A DNA stretch of 64,000 nt from an uncultured Clostridium sp. (lineage in GTDB: Bacteria; Bacillota; Clostridia; Clostridiales; Clostridiaceae). The translations under genes and the position numbers were made by a program. The notes under the pieces are model-generated. The model was given only the letters and a program-made list of their open reading frames with translations, did no database searches and had not been told where the DNA came from. Within the stretch, counting starts at the first letter, position 1, and the number at the start of each line of letters is the position of its first letter. Positions 54,178 through 63,201 of the stretch are shown here, one piece after another. The DNA is taken from assembly GCA_903789665.1 (NCBI GenBank), contig CAIFEX010000001.1:139196-203195 (forward strand), written 5' to 3'.

Positions 54178-55866
54178 CTACAGTTTGAATCCGCCCATTA
54201 TTTTTGCAATTTTTTGTGCCAGTTCCGCCAGGCTCTGGGATGAGTCGGCTATACCCGTAGAAGCTTTTGTGACTTCCTCTACACTGCTCAGTATCTCCTC
54301 CGATCCTGCAGCGGATTCCTCTGCCGTGGAAGCTGTGTTTTCAATGGATGAATTTATGCCCGCCATCATTTCTCTCATCTGTTTTGACGAGGCATCAATG
54401 TGTTTTGACATGGTGTTCATGAAATCAGCGTCATCTTCATAGTGCACGCCTGTTTCCATCAAAAGGTTGTAGTTTGGCTGGACGCTGTTTGATATGTAGT
54501 CCAGCATTTCATTTCCGCTTGAGGATAAATTCTTAAATGCACCTTCCACTGAAAGCACCATTTTGTTTATGTTGTCCACAGTTTTGGAGGATTGTTCCGA
54601 TAATTTTCTTATTTCTTCCGCCACAACTGAGAACCCTTTTCCCGCTTCTCCTGCCCTGGCGGATTCAATAGCGGCATTCAGCGCCAGAAGATTGGTCTGC
54701 TCTGCTATGTTCCCTATTGTTTCCGACATGACTTTAACCTGTGAAACTGCTTTTCCTGCCTTTATGGCTTCTATAATTTTGTTTTTCTTTTCATTGTATA
54801 TGGACTCTCCCTCTTTTATGTTCTGGGCACGTTCCTTTATTTCTGAAGAGGTTTTAGCTGTTTTTCCAGCATCATCCAGGAGACTGTCCACACTTTGTGT
54901 CATTTTTTGGGAAGATGTATTTATCTGCTGGGTGACACTGCTCAAATTCTGTGCCCCCTTTGCTATGCTGACCGTGGATTCATTTACGGAATTCATCATT
55001 GAGGATATCTCTTCCGTAGATGCCGATAATTCTTCACTGGATGCACCCATCTCCTCGATACTTGTATTTATTTTGCCGATTAAGTCCCTTACGTTGTTTT
55101 TGGCCGTGTTCAGATTGACGGCAATGTCTCCAATTTCATCTTTGCTAGTTGTTTTCAGGGATTTGCTTAAATCTCCGCTGCTTATTAGATCTGTAAAGGC
55201 CAATATTTTATTGATTCTATTTATGAATCCGGATGTGATTTTTCTGCCTAAAATTACTGCGGCAATTATTCCAAGGAGAGTCAAAGCTGTGATTGTATAA
55301 AGAGAAATCCGGAATGTACTGTTGATTTTGGCGTACTGGTTTTCGGCTTTGTTATTTATTATTTTGATTAATTTTTCTATGGTTTCCGTAAGCTTGTTTC
55401 TATAAGAAGCGGCCTGCATGTTTAAAGTCATGGCGTCATCGTATTTGCCTGCTGCCATCAGATTTAGGATTTTGTTACATGTGTCCAGCCATTCTGACCT
55501 CTGGTTATTTAAGTTTGCCAGCAGGGATTTTTCCTCCAAAGTCAGATCTGATTTCTCATATGTGTTGATTATGTCGGTATTCTGACTCTGCAATTTTTTC
55601 ATAGCTTCGGTTGTGCCGGTCAGATTATTTTTGTCCCTGCTTTCGACAAAATTTATTATTTCAAGACGGAGCTTCATTGAATTGGCATCGAACCTGTTTA
55701 AGTTTTCTATTGATTTTAGATTGTCGTTGTATAAACTGCTGGATTCCCTATTTACCGTATTTAGATTCAATGTACCTATAACACCCACTATTACAATAAA
55801 TAGAGATATCGAAAGAAAGCCTACCAAAAGTTTTGCACCTATTTTTAAATTTCTGAACCATGTCAA
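54178..55866 (-). CDS. Methyl-accepting chemotaxis protein
   Basis: 562 residues. Membrane helix at about 10-32, a four-helix-bundle ligand domain (about 33-185), second helix at about 187-208, HAMP, then a long signalling coiled coil with the hairpin tip EQTNLLALNAAIESARAGEAGKGF (about 393). It feeds the CheA/CheW pathway; the ligand is unknown. The TTG start (complement of 55864-55866) is preceded by AAGGGAAGGG. No chemotaxis genes lie nearby, so it is an orphan receptor. Confidence 0.92.
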   Translation of the reverse strand: MTWFRNLKIGAKLLVGFLSISLFIVIVGVIGTLNLNTVNRESSSLYNDNLKSIENLNRFDANSMKLRLEIINFVESRDKNNLTGTTEAMKKLQSQNTDIINTYEKSDLTLEEKSLLANLNNQRSEWLDTCNKILNLMAAGKYDDAMTLNMQAASYRNKLTETIEKLIKIINNKAENQYAKINSTFRISLYTITALTLLGIIAAVILGRKITSGFINRINKILAFTDLISSGDLSKSLKTTSKDEIGDIAVNLNTAKNNVRDLIGKINTSIEEMGASSEELSASTEEISSMMNSVNESTVSIAKGAQNLSSVTQQINTSSQKMTQSVDSLLDDAGKTAKTSSEIKERAQNIKEGESIYNEKKNKIIEAIKAGKAVSQVKVMSETIGNIAEQTNLLALNAAIESARAGEAGKGFSVVAEEIRKLSEQSSKTVDNINKMVLSVEGAFKNLSSSGNEMLDYISNSVQPNYNLLMETGVHYEDDADFMNTMSKHIDASSKQMREMMAGINSSIENTASTAEESAAGSEEILSSVEEVTKASTGIADSSQSLAELAQKIAKIMGGFKL

Positions 55867-56191
55867 TTTAACCCTTCCCTTCTAACATTTTTATTTTTTG
55901 CATGACATCATAATGTGGCTGAAAGTATCCTACTATTTAAATTTTAGGTATAAGAACTCATTTTTACAATAAATTTAAACATAATTTAACAAGAACTTAA
56001 CTATATCAGTCATATTAGATGACTTTAAATTATCAATCTCTAATTTTCAACAAATTAATCGTAAATTATCCATAAAGCTACAAGATACAGATGTAACACA
56101 ATTTGGTTTTTGTAATACTATATAATAAGATTTGCTTATATTCCAAATTGTAAGCACTAACCAGCGTCTGGATAAAAACGTGGGAGGTGTT

Positions 56192-56752
56192 ATGTTGAAA
56201 AGTTGCCATATCCATTCAAGGAAAGTCCCGGTGAGTCTGAGGCACTGCAGGTATCTGGGAAGTGGACATAGTGGACAGGCATATCTGATGCCCGATGGAA
56301 GGGTTTTAAAGATATTCAACAGCTCCACTAGCTGCAGGAATGAATATAATATATTGAAATCGGTAGAGGGAAACAGGTATTTTCCAAAAGCATATGAAGC
56401 TGGGAAATATTATATTATAAGAGATTATGTAGGCGGAATAAATGTAGAAAGATATCTGAAAAAATACGGATTAAGCAGGGAATTTGTTATAAGAGTGGCG
56501 AATTTGGTCGAAGATATGAAAAAAATGGGATTCAAAAAATTGGATATAAGGTTTCCGCACCTGTTTGTCCAGCCAGATGGATCCCTTATGATGATAGATC
56601 CTAGGAAGAGTTATGAAGAAAATATACCTTACCCTAAATCTTTTCTGAAAAGACTCAGAAAAATGGGACTGCTGGAGCAGTTCATGAAGATACTGGATGA
56701 GGAAAAACCTCTTATGAACTGGGACAGATATATGAAAGACAGGTGTATTTAA
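56192..56752 (+). CDS. Protein kinase-like protein with unusual catalytic motifs
   Basis: 186 residues. LGSGHSGQAYLMPDGRVLKIF near residue 23 is a glycine-rich loop plus the Val-x-Lys lysine of a kinase N-lobe, and FVQPDGSLMMIDPRKSY (about 130) aligns with the catalytic and DFG region. HRD is not recognisable (KLDIRFPHLFV instead) and DFG reads DPR. It looks like a minimal Ser/Thr or sugar/antibiotic-type kinase, or a pseudokinase. ATG 56192 follows GGGAGG. It reads as a single gene, ended by a weak hairpin. Confidence 0.65.
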   Translation: MLKSCHIHSRKVPVSLRHCRYLGSGHSGQAYLMPDGRVLKIFNSSTSCRNEYNILKSVEGNRYFPKAYEAGKYYIIRDYVGGINVERYLKKYGLSREFVIRVANLVEDMKKMGFKKLDIRFPHLFVQPDGSLMMIDPRKSYEENIPYPKSFLKRLRKMGLLEQFMKILDEEKPLMNWDRYMKDRCI

Positions 56753-56768
56753 AAGTTAAGGATTTATA

Positions 56769-56812
56769 GTGCAGAGTACGTGAATTTGGCAAATTTTCAA
56801 TGCTCTGCACTG
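56769..56812 (+). terminator. Hairpin after the kinase-like gene
   Basis: AGTGCAGAG/CTCTGCACT arms around a 24-nt loop, with only a short T run; a weak terminator. Confidence 0.55.
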
Positions 56813-56911
56813 TATTTTGCTCTATGCTTTCAGCTGAAAAGAGTTGAAATATTTAAGCAGAAATACTAAGATACTTGTAAGTGATAAAATTATAGATAAG
56901 GATGTGAATTT

Positions 56912-58267
56912 ATGAAAGTAATTTTTATTACCCCGGTGGCAGATATAAGGAGAAATGCCTTATATAGGTTTGGCGGTAAAATTTATGGACATTCTAACTC
57001 TATTACAGGACCCTTGATACTCGGCAGGATATTGAAAGACGCCGGGCACGATGTGGAAGTATATGAGGAAATGTATAAGAACTTAAACTTCGAGAAATTT
57101 GAAGATGCAGATGTAATAATGATTTATACCATGACTTCATCTTCTACGAGGGCCTATCGTATTGCCGATTATTTTAGAAAAAAACATAAAAAAGTAATCA
57201 TAGGAGGTATTCATGCTTCCAGTCTGCCTGAAGAGGCACTTCAGCATGCAGATCAGGTTGTGGTAGGGGAAGGTGAAAGGGTTATTGCAGATGTAGTCAG
57301 CGGGAAAATTAAGGACAAAATAGTTTATTCCAAGTGTATAGAAAACCTGGATGAAATACCTTTCCCGGATTACAGTCTTTTAAAAACCCCCTGCAAGGCG
57401 GCAAATGTCATGACTTCAAGGGGATGCCCCTTTAGCTGTACCTTTTGTACCACGTCCAGAATGTTCCATCCTTACAGAAAGCGAACCCCTGACAATGTAA
57501 TAAAGGAATTGAGAATGTACAAGCAGCAGGGTTTCAAGTATGTAAATTTTGAGGACGATAATTTTACTGCAGACAAAGAAAGGGCCAAGGAGATACTCAG
57601 GAAGATGATCTCAAATAATCTTGTATTTAAAGAGACATTTTTCTTTGGCCGGACAGATATGGCAAATGACGAGGAACTGCTTCAGCTTCTCCACGATGCA
57701 CATCTGACCAGAGTACTTATAGGAATTGAATCCTTGAACCAGGAATCCTTGAACAACATAAACAAAAAGCAGAAGATTTCCGACATTGAAAAATGCGGTA
57801 CTGCCCTTGCAAAACATAAAATAAGACTTATAGCCAGCCTGGTATTGGGACTGGATGATGACAGCAAGGAGGACATGGAAAGAGGCGAGAAATTCTGTGA
57901 AAAGATAAATGCCTATCAATTTCAACCTGCAATTTTAACTCCTTTTCCTAAAACACCTGTCTATGAACAGTACAAAAAAGAAAACCGTTTGCTGGACAAT
58001 GATTGGCAGTACTATGACATGATGGTTGTAAACTTCAAGCCAAAAAAAATGTCTCCTTATGATCTGCAGGCGGAATTTTTCAAAGTGGCAAGGTTATTTT
58101 ATACTTTTAAATCCTCTTTTAGCATGCTCAAAATTTTTGGATTTGCAGCCTGGATTAGAAGACTAGGGCTTTGGATTGCAGTGAAATTCGGAGAATCTTT
58201 TTTCAAGAGAAAATCCAGCCAAAAAGATGGAAATGTATATAGTAGAATGAAGGAAGTATCTGTTTAG
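56912..58267 (+). CDS. B12-binding radical SAM enzyme
   Basis: 451 residues. An N-terminal cobalamin-binding-like Rossmann domain (about 1-130, GPLILGRILKDAGHDVEVYE; the DxHxxG motif is not obvious), then the radical SAM core with Cys cluster SRGCPFSCTFC (CxxxCxxC, about 167), FEDDNFTA, and a C-terminal DUF4070-like part. This is the BchE/HpnR/hopanoid-type group, which acts on unactivated carbons in lipids or tetrapyrroles. The substrate is unknown. The gene stands alone; the ATG is behind AAGGATG. Confidence 0.85.
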   Translation: MKVIFITPVADIRRNALYRFGGKIYGHSNSITGPLILGRILKDAGHDVEVYEEMYKNLNFEKFEDADVIMIYTMTSSSTRAYRIADYFRKKHKKVIIGGIHASSLPEEALQHADQVVVGEGERVIADVVSGKIKDKIVYSKCIENLDEIPFPDYSLLKTPCKAANVMTSRGCPFSCTFCTTSRMFHPYRKRTPDNVIKELRMYKQQGFKYVNFEDDNFTADKERAKEILRKMISNNLVFKETFFFGRTDMANDEELLQLLHDAHLTRVLIGIESLNQESLNNINKKQKISDIEKCGTALAKHKIRLIASLVLGLDDDSKEDMERGEKFCEKINAYQFQPAILTPFPKTPVYEQYKKENRLLDNDWQYYDMMVVNFKPKKMSPYDLQAEFFKVARLFYTFKSSFSMLKIFGFAAWIRRLGLWIAVKFGESFFKRKSSQKDGNVYSRMKEVSV

Positions 58268-58312
58268 AATTTATTTATCTCAGGGAAAATGAAAATTTTT
58301 CCTCGGATAAAA

Positions 58313-58347
58313 AAAAGGACTTATGGCAAATTGCTGTAAGTCCTTTT
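58313..58347. terminator. Bidirectional terminator between convergent genes
   Basis: AAAAGGACTTA/TAAGTCCTTTT stem enclosing GCAAATTGC, with A and T runs on the two sides, so it can serve both the radical SAM gene and the minus-strand kinase gene. A second inverted repeat lies just before it (58273-58310). Confidence 0.88.
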
Positions 58348-60200
58348 TATTTCTCCAGTGAATATATGTCTGAAAACTCTATGTTTATTTTCTCCACATT
58401 GGTCTTGAACAACTCGCTGCTTTTCATATTGTCTTCCTTCACGAGCTCTACCGGAAGCTCTATGAGAAATTTACTTCCTTTTCCCTCCTTGCTTTTGACG
58501 CTTATCTTTCCACCGTGCAGCTCCACCAGGGACTTCACCAGGTACAGCCCTATTCCGCTTCCTTCGCAGTCTCTCGAAAGAGATCTGTTTGCCTGGCCAA
58601 AGCGTTCGAATATAAGATTCAGCTTATCTTCCGGAATACCTTTTCCGTCGTCCTCCACAGTAATAAGTACTGTCTTGCCGCGGTCCTCCACGTTCACATA
58701 TATATGTCCCCTGGAATTTGTATACTTGAAGGCATTTGACAGCAGATTGAGCATTATACGCTCCAGTTTGTTCGGATCAAAGGCCATTATTTTTTCCTCT
58801 ACATTTGTATCGAATATAAGTTGTATATCCTTACTTTTTATATAGGAGGCCACAGACTGGGTGATATCCTCGACGACACTCACTATATTGCCATTTCGCC
58901 TTGATATTTTAATAGCCCCCGAATCGAGCCTGGTTATGTCAAGAAGATTGTTTACAAGCCTTATAAGCCTAAGGCAGTTCTGCTTCATGGTTTTCAAATA
59001 AAATTTACATTTTTGTTTATTTTCGGCAGTGCATCTGTCAAGATATATTTCCATGGTTTGAATAGCCACGGATATTACATTTATAGGAGTCTTGAGTTCA
59101 TGTGACATATTTATGAAAAATTCTGTTATAAGAGAATTGAATTCTCTGGTTTCATTTAACAATTTTAAATTTTCCTCTGCAGTGCTTTTCAAGTTCTCCA
59201 TCTGTTTTTCCGGTGTCAAATCCAGAAGCAGGGTCATCACCGCAGGTTTGCCGTCATATACGAAAAATGAAGAAGTATTTCTCACTGATATGCTGTTCCC
59301 CTCACAGTCCAATATGTCTTCTTCACTGGTTACCTTCGACAGCTTTTTTTCTATTATGTTGCTGTACTTTTCTTTGGAACTCATTATGGATTCCTTTGGA
59401 TAATGCCTATACAGCAGCTTATTGTCCAGCTCCGGAGCCCTGGGATATCCCAGCAGTTTTGCCGCACTTTCATTGGCATATATTATTTTCCCGCCTTCAT
59501 GTACTATAACGGAATTTATGGAATTTTCGAAAAGCATTTCAAAACACACTTCATTCTTTAGCAGTGAAGATTCCATATCCTCCCTTTTTATGTTTTGTTC
59601 CTTTAATTTATTGCTCAGCAGGTTGAGCTTGTTGTCCTTGCTTTTATTGTTTTCCGCCTCTATATCCACATAATATCCAAGAACCCATGATATAAATATG
59701 AACACTCCTGCCAATATCAGGTCTCTCTGAAAATAAACGTTTATACCCTTTACGGTTGGGGCATACAAAAGATCTGCTGTCAGCACGAAAAATGAACAGA
59801 AAAAAGAAGTTATGATTCCATATTTAGAACCATACTGTATCACAGAGGACAGTATCAAAAGCAGGAACAAGTATTTATATTCACTTTCATATGAATTGGA
59901 TATGTATATGGGGATGGAGATAAGCATCGTAAAAAATAGAGTCTCTATGAGCCAGGACTTTTTAAATACATTTGAAGAGCGCTCTAATTTGGTGTTGATT
60001 ATCAACGAAGCCACGTAAATTGACAACATAATGAGTAATATGAATATAGTACTATACAAATTAAAGTTATTATTGAAATTAACTTTTAAAATTGAAGTAT
60101 ATTGGGGCAAATCTATACATATTATTATAACGAGGAATACAATTATAGCTATTTTTATGATAGCCAACATGATAGATATGCCGTTTTCAATATGTTTCAT
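58347..60200 (-). CDS. PAS-domain sensor histidine kinase
   Basis: About 617 residues. Six or so N-terminal membrane helices (about 8-190), a coiled-coil, a PAS domain (about 215-335, FENSINSVIVHEGGKIIYANES), then HisKA with FINMSHELKTPINV (about 375) and HATPase_c (LLSNAFKYTN, DDGKGIPEDK, GSGIGLYLVK). The start is the ATG at 60200, 9 nt after GGGAGG, rather than an upstream ATG at 60236. It lies downstream of agrBD on the same strand but beyond a terminator, and no response regulator is adjacent. It could be the receptor of the locus, though AgrC proteins usually have a different kinase type. Confidence 0.85.
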   Translation of the reverse strand: MKHIENGISIMLAIIKIAIIVFLVIIICIDLPQYTSILKVNFNNNFNLYSTIFILLIMLSIYVASLIINTKLERSSNVFKKSWLIETLFFTMLISIPIYISNSYESEYKYLFLLLILSSVIQYGSKYGIITSFFCSFFVLTADLLYAPTVKGINVYFQRDLILAGVFIFISWVLGYYVDIEAENNKSKDNKLNLLSNKLKEQNIKREDMESSLLKNEVCFEMLFENSINSVIVHEGGKIIYANESAAKLLGYPRAPELDNKLLYRHYPKESIMSSKEKYSNIIEKKLSKVTSEEDILDCEGNSISVRNTSSFFVYDGKPAVMTLLLDLTPEKQMENLKSTAEENLKLLNETREFNSLITEFFINMSHELKTPINVISVAIQTMEIYLDRCTAENKQKCKFYLKTMKQNCLRLIRLVNNLLDITRLDSGAIKISRRNGNIVSVVEDITQSVASYIKSKDIQLIFDTNVEEKIMAFDPNKLERIMLNLLSNAFKYTNSRGHIYVNVEDRGKTVLITVEDDGKGIPEDKLNLIFERFGQANRSLSRDCEGSGIGLYLVKSLVELHGGKISVKSKEGKGSKFLIELPVELVKEDNMKSSELFKTNVEKINIEFSDIYSLEK

Positions 60201-60242
60201 GGATAAATTCCTCCCGTGTACTGATAAAAAATTCAAATTAAA

Positions 60243-60282
60243 AAGTAAAAATTACCAATTTTTCAATCAGTAATTTTTACTC
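60243..60282 (-). terminator. Terminator after agrD
   Basis: On the minus strand AGTAAAAATTAC/GTAATTTTTACT is followed by TTTTAATTT. It lies between agrD and the histidine kinase gene. Confidence 0.8.
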
Positions 60283-60302
60283 CGGAATTTGTTGATCTTA
60301 GC

Positions 60303-60437
60303 CTATTTTCTCAGGCATTCAGGTTCTTTAGGCTGATATAAACCCCAAGTACATGCAGAAGCTGAAACCGTAAATGCCATAATGGTACATGCCAATGCAG
60401 ATAAAGTTATAAATACCTTTTCTATTTTATTTTTCAA
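60303..60437 (-). CDS. agrD: AgrD-type cyclic autoinducer peptide precursor
   Basis: 44 codons. The order is that of AgrD: a short basic start (KNKIEK), a hydrophobic amphipathic leader (VFITLSALACTIMAFTVSASA), a core with a Cys in ACTWGLYQP, and an acidic KEPECL tail. AgrB would cut after the core and close a thiolactone between the Cys and the C-terminal residue, but the exact ends are not certain. The TTG start overlaps the agrB stop (TTGA), giving translational coupling, with AGGAGG just upstream. Confidence 0.9.
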   Translation of the reverse strand: MKNKIEKVFITLSALACTIMAFTVSASACTWGLYQPKEPECLRK

Positions 60438-61099
60438 TTGAGCTTCCTCCTTTCTCCTATGTTTTTTAAAACTGAATCGACTTTTTTAAAAACTGCTGCC
60501 CCACGATCTGTCAGGGTGATGGACTGCCAAAGGCAGCCAAGATTTATGCAGTCTGCGATTTTTAAATAATACAATTTATTATTTGTACTGTAAAATAAGC
60601 ACAGTATAATTATAATTGTAGAAAATATTGCCAATGTGATAATGGAATTTCTTTTAAACATTTTCTTCATGGAAATTTTAGAAATAGGTTTTTGTGGGCT
60701 GTCTACCGGAGCTTTTAAGGAAACTATTATAAATGCAATTATCATGAAGGTTATAATCATGATCAAAGTAGTTACAAAAGAGAATTTATAAAAAAATTTA
60801 TCCACTAACAGTCCTGCAGTAGCGGAAGAAATTGTACCACCTATAATACATCGATTTGGAGAAGAAGCATGAAATCCACCTGAATATTTTCTGAGTATGC
60901 TCATTGATACAGAAAATATTAAAGCTTCATATAATACTCCTAGAATTGCCCCTGCAATTATCACCCATGCTATGGAAAATATGGTTTGGAGCAAATTAAT
61001 TGCCCCATATACTATTATCTCCTCTTTTTCTTTATCTGTCTTTAAAATGGTCCTAGCTTTTTTACCCAGGGAAATTGCTAATTTTTCAGTCAGGTACAT
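60434..61099 (-). CDS. agrB: AgrB-type autoinducer-processing membrane protease
   Basis: 221 residues with about five to six membrane helices. The cysteine endopeptidase motif RKYSGGFHASSPNRC carries the catalytic His and Cys, and KAPVDSPQKPI is the conserved loop of the family. It processes and exports the peptide encoded by the adjacent agrD. Its start codon lies inside the preceding membrane gene (14-bp overlap), with GAGGA upstream, so the three genes are coupled. Confidence 0.93.
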   Translation of the reverse strand: MYLTEKLAISLGKKARTILKTDKEKEEIIVYGAINLLQTIFSIAWVIIAGAILGVLYEALIFSVSMSILRKYSGGFHASSPNRCIIGGTISSATAGLLVDKFFYKFSFVTTLIMIITFMIIAFIIVSLKAPVDSPQKPISKISMKKMFKRNSIITLAIFSTIIIILCLFYSTNNKLYYLKIADCINLGCLWQSITLTDRGAAVFKKVDSVLKNIGERRKLN

Positions 61100-61553
61100 T
61101 TTTAATTCCTCTTTTTTTCAATAAATAGCGTGTCAACATAATTAAAAAAAATAAAAATATGAGTGATGGTATTCCAAATATAGATTTCTTAATAGGATTC
61201 ATAGAACTTATATTTATATTAATCTTGAATAAGTTAAGCAAAAGCATATTTAAAAATTCACTTATTGAAAGCAATAAGAGCATAAATAATGTTCCATATA
61301 TTGAAGTTATTATTGGTATTCTTATAAAAAATACCATAGTTCCTATAATTAGAATAGCCATAATTAAAGTATGAACTCCAAAATATATAGGAAGATCTCT
61401 TATTAAAAAGGTAATTATACTTAATATAAAGCTTAAAAAAATATATTTTTTTATATCAAAAGATTTTTTTGCTATTATGTGTATTCCCCAAACTATTAAG
61501 AGCATTTCTGGAATAAGCCTTAAAAAAATTTCTACCCAATTGATTTTAAGCAT
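61086..61553 (-). CDS. AgrC-receptor-like membrane protein without kinase domain (paralog B)
   Basis: 155 residues with five or so membrane helices and nothing cytoplasmic after them except a short basic tail. IPEMLLIVWGIHIIAKK and RDLPIYFGVHTLIMAI resemble the N-terminal receptor part of clostridial AgrC-type kinases. It is about 45% identical by eye to the protein at 61713. The ATG lies 7 nt after GGGGAGG. It overlaps agrB, so it is made with it. Whether it binds the peptide, acts as a decoy or is a remnant is unknown. Confidence 0.7.
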   Translation of the reverse strand: MLKINWVEIFLRLIPEMLLIVWGIHIIAKKSFDIKKYIFLSFILSIITFLIRDLPIYFGVHTLIMAILIIGTMVFFIRIPIITSIYGTLFMLLLLSISEFLNMLLLNLFKININISSMNPIKKSIFGIPSLIFLFFLIMLTRYLLKKRGIKNVPD

Positions 61554-61712
61554 CTTTAAGCCTCCCCTTTGTTGCTATTTTCATATTGTTCGACAAATAT
61601 ATACATTTTATGAATTTATTTCACGATAACAACATATATTATTCTCCATAAAAAATAAAAATCCTTCTTTAAAGGATAAAAATCTGTAAATTATATTTTG
61701 AAATGCAAAATA

Positions 61713-62174
61713 TTATTTCAATATATGCAAATCTGTCCTTTTTACAATATTTTTTAGAACTAATATTGACAAGAATAGTATTATAAGTGAAGGAAAAGTC
61801 AGTATGGATTTTTTAATGGGGTTTATGTTGGTAAAGTTAAAAGGTATACCCAAAATATAAAGTATAAATTTGTTTGAAGATTCACTTATTATAAGCAGCA
61901 GCAGCATTGCCAATGTACCATATATGGAAGCAAGCAGTGGAATTCCCTGAATTATCATGATACTTATTATTGAAACTGTTATAATGACGGTGTGAACTCC
62001 AAAGTATATGGGAAGTTCTCTTACTAAAAAGGAATATAATCCCATGCTACAGCTGAGAATTATATAATTTCGTTTATTGAAAGATTTCTGTGCTACCGTG
62101 TATATTCCCCATATTATCAACAGCATTTCGGGAATACATCTTAGAAAAATCTCTATCCAGTGAAGTTTCAGCAT
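61713..62174 (-). CDS. AgrC-receptor-like membrane protein without kinase domain (paralog A)
   Basis: 153 residues with the same plan as the protein at 61086: EIFLRCIPEMLLIIWGIYTVAQKSF at the start, RELPIYFGVHTVI in the middle, NPIKKSI before the last helix, and a short basic end. The two are tandem duplicates upstream of agrB. There is 159 bp between them, AT-rich with a possible small hairpin. AGGAAAGGA precedes the ATG. It is probably the first gene of the locus. Confidence 0.7.
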   Translation of the reverse strand: MLKLHWIEIFLRCIPEMLLIIWGIYTVAQKSFNKRNYIILSCSMGLYSFLVRELPIYFGVHTVIITVSIISIMIIQGIPLLASIYGTLAMLLLLIISESSNKFILYILGIPFNFTNINPIKKSILTFPSLIILFLSILVLKNIVKRTDLHILK

Positions 62175-62340
62175 CTTGAATGTCCTTTCCTGTAACTACA
62201 TTATTTATATATTTTAGTAAGAATTGTACAAATATGTACAATTGGTTACCTAAAAAAATTCTACATAAAATAAAAAAATCCTTCTTAAAAAGAAATATTT
62301 GCAAAAATTTTTAAATAAATTGCAGATATGTAATTGGATT
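62175..62340 (-). other. Agr locus promoter region
   Basis: AT-rich DNA upstream of the first minus-strand gene. No direct-repeat AgrA-type box that I can recognise is present. A -10 like sequence is plausible but not unique. Confidence 0.4.
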
Positions 62341-62358
62341 GTTGTTTGTCGAAGCTTT

Positions 62359-62471
62359 GCCGGATAGACATGCAGAATATGGAATCCTGTATGAGATTTT
62401 GCTGGAATTTTGTTTGGATTCTGCCGGGTGGACATGCAACCCCCCGGGGTCATGAACAAATTGTGAATAAA
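62359..62471. repeat. GC-rich dispersed repeat (copy 3)
   Basis: GCCGGATAGACATGCAG at 62359 and GCCGGGTGGACATGCAACC at 62422, the latter running into CCCCCCGGGGTCATGAACAA and ATTGTGAATAAA. It shares units with 34389-34508 and the palindrome arm of 48706-48759. Confidence 0.7.
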
Positions 62472-62594
62472 CCCTCCCAATATTCATCTGCTTTTCGAGC
62501 CAGGCTATATACCCAAGTATCCTAGATATGATGGTAGTTATCGGGAGTTTATCTGAACTTGAAAAAACCAGGCTACTCTAAATATTGTGAACAA

Positions 62595-62760
62595 AGTGTA
62601 AATGATTGAACAAACAGGACAAGCAATCAGCACAAGGAACCACAAGAAACCCAAGCAATCAGCACAAGGAACCCAAGCAAGCAGTATGAACGGGACAATC
62701 AGCACGAGCAGCTCAGTAGAATGGACAAGCAATCATTTCAAATCAATCCAGGCAACTGTC
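62595..62760. repeat. Short direct repeats (AAGCAATCAGCACAAGGAAC type)
   Basis: AAGCAATCAGCACAAGGAAC occurs at 62621 and 62653, with partial copies AAGCAAGCAG, CAATCAGCACGAGC and GACAAGCAATCATT following. No open frame with a ribosome site covers it. The rest of 62760-63174 holds nothing recognisable. Confidence 0.6.
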
Positions 62761-63174
62761 CTAAATAAATGAGTGGACAAGCAATTATTCCCCATTTTAC
62801 TATTTCTAGCCGCAAGGGAAGTCACCCCATATATTCCCAATTTCTCATTTCTGGTCATCCGATCACAGGGGGCAGCTTTCAATTTTTTACCTTCCCTCGA
62901 TCTGAAACCCGGATTTGACAGGCATTTTTCAGTCCGATCTCCAGACTGGAGGGCAGATGCCCAGTTTTCTTTACCCACCGAGCAACTCTCAGAAAATTTT
63001 CTCCCACAAATATTCCTTTCCTGGTGATTTCCCACAGATAAACATACAATTTTTTTACCAATCCAAAAAACATCTGTATGTGCCGTATATTTTTTATTTT
63101 GTTGAAGAGAATAGATTATACATATATTGCTATAAATTTCTTTCATTTATAAGCCAAATCTGTACTTTTTAGAC

Positions 63175-63191
63175 TTTGACTTTCTTTGACC
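63175..63191 (+). promoter_or_regulatory. CtsR operator
   Basis: TTTGACT-TTC-TTTGACC is the complement of the CtsR heptad direct repeat RGTCAAA-NAN-RGTCAAA, a perfect match. It sits upstream of hsp20 and 11 bp before the TATAAT box, where bound CtsR would block transcription until heat stress. Confidence 0.88.
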
Positions 63192-63201
63192 TTTATTGTA
63201 T

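Noticed and set aside
62595..62760. CRISPR array
   Set aside because: Only two good copies without unique spacers of constant length.
62733..63172. Small open frames on both strands in the gap before hsp20
   Set aside because: Overlapping frames without ribosome sites or recognisable motifs, in repeat-rich DNA.
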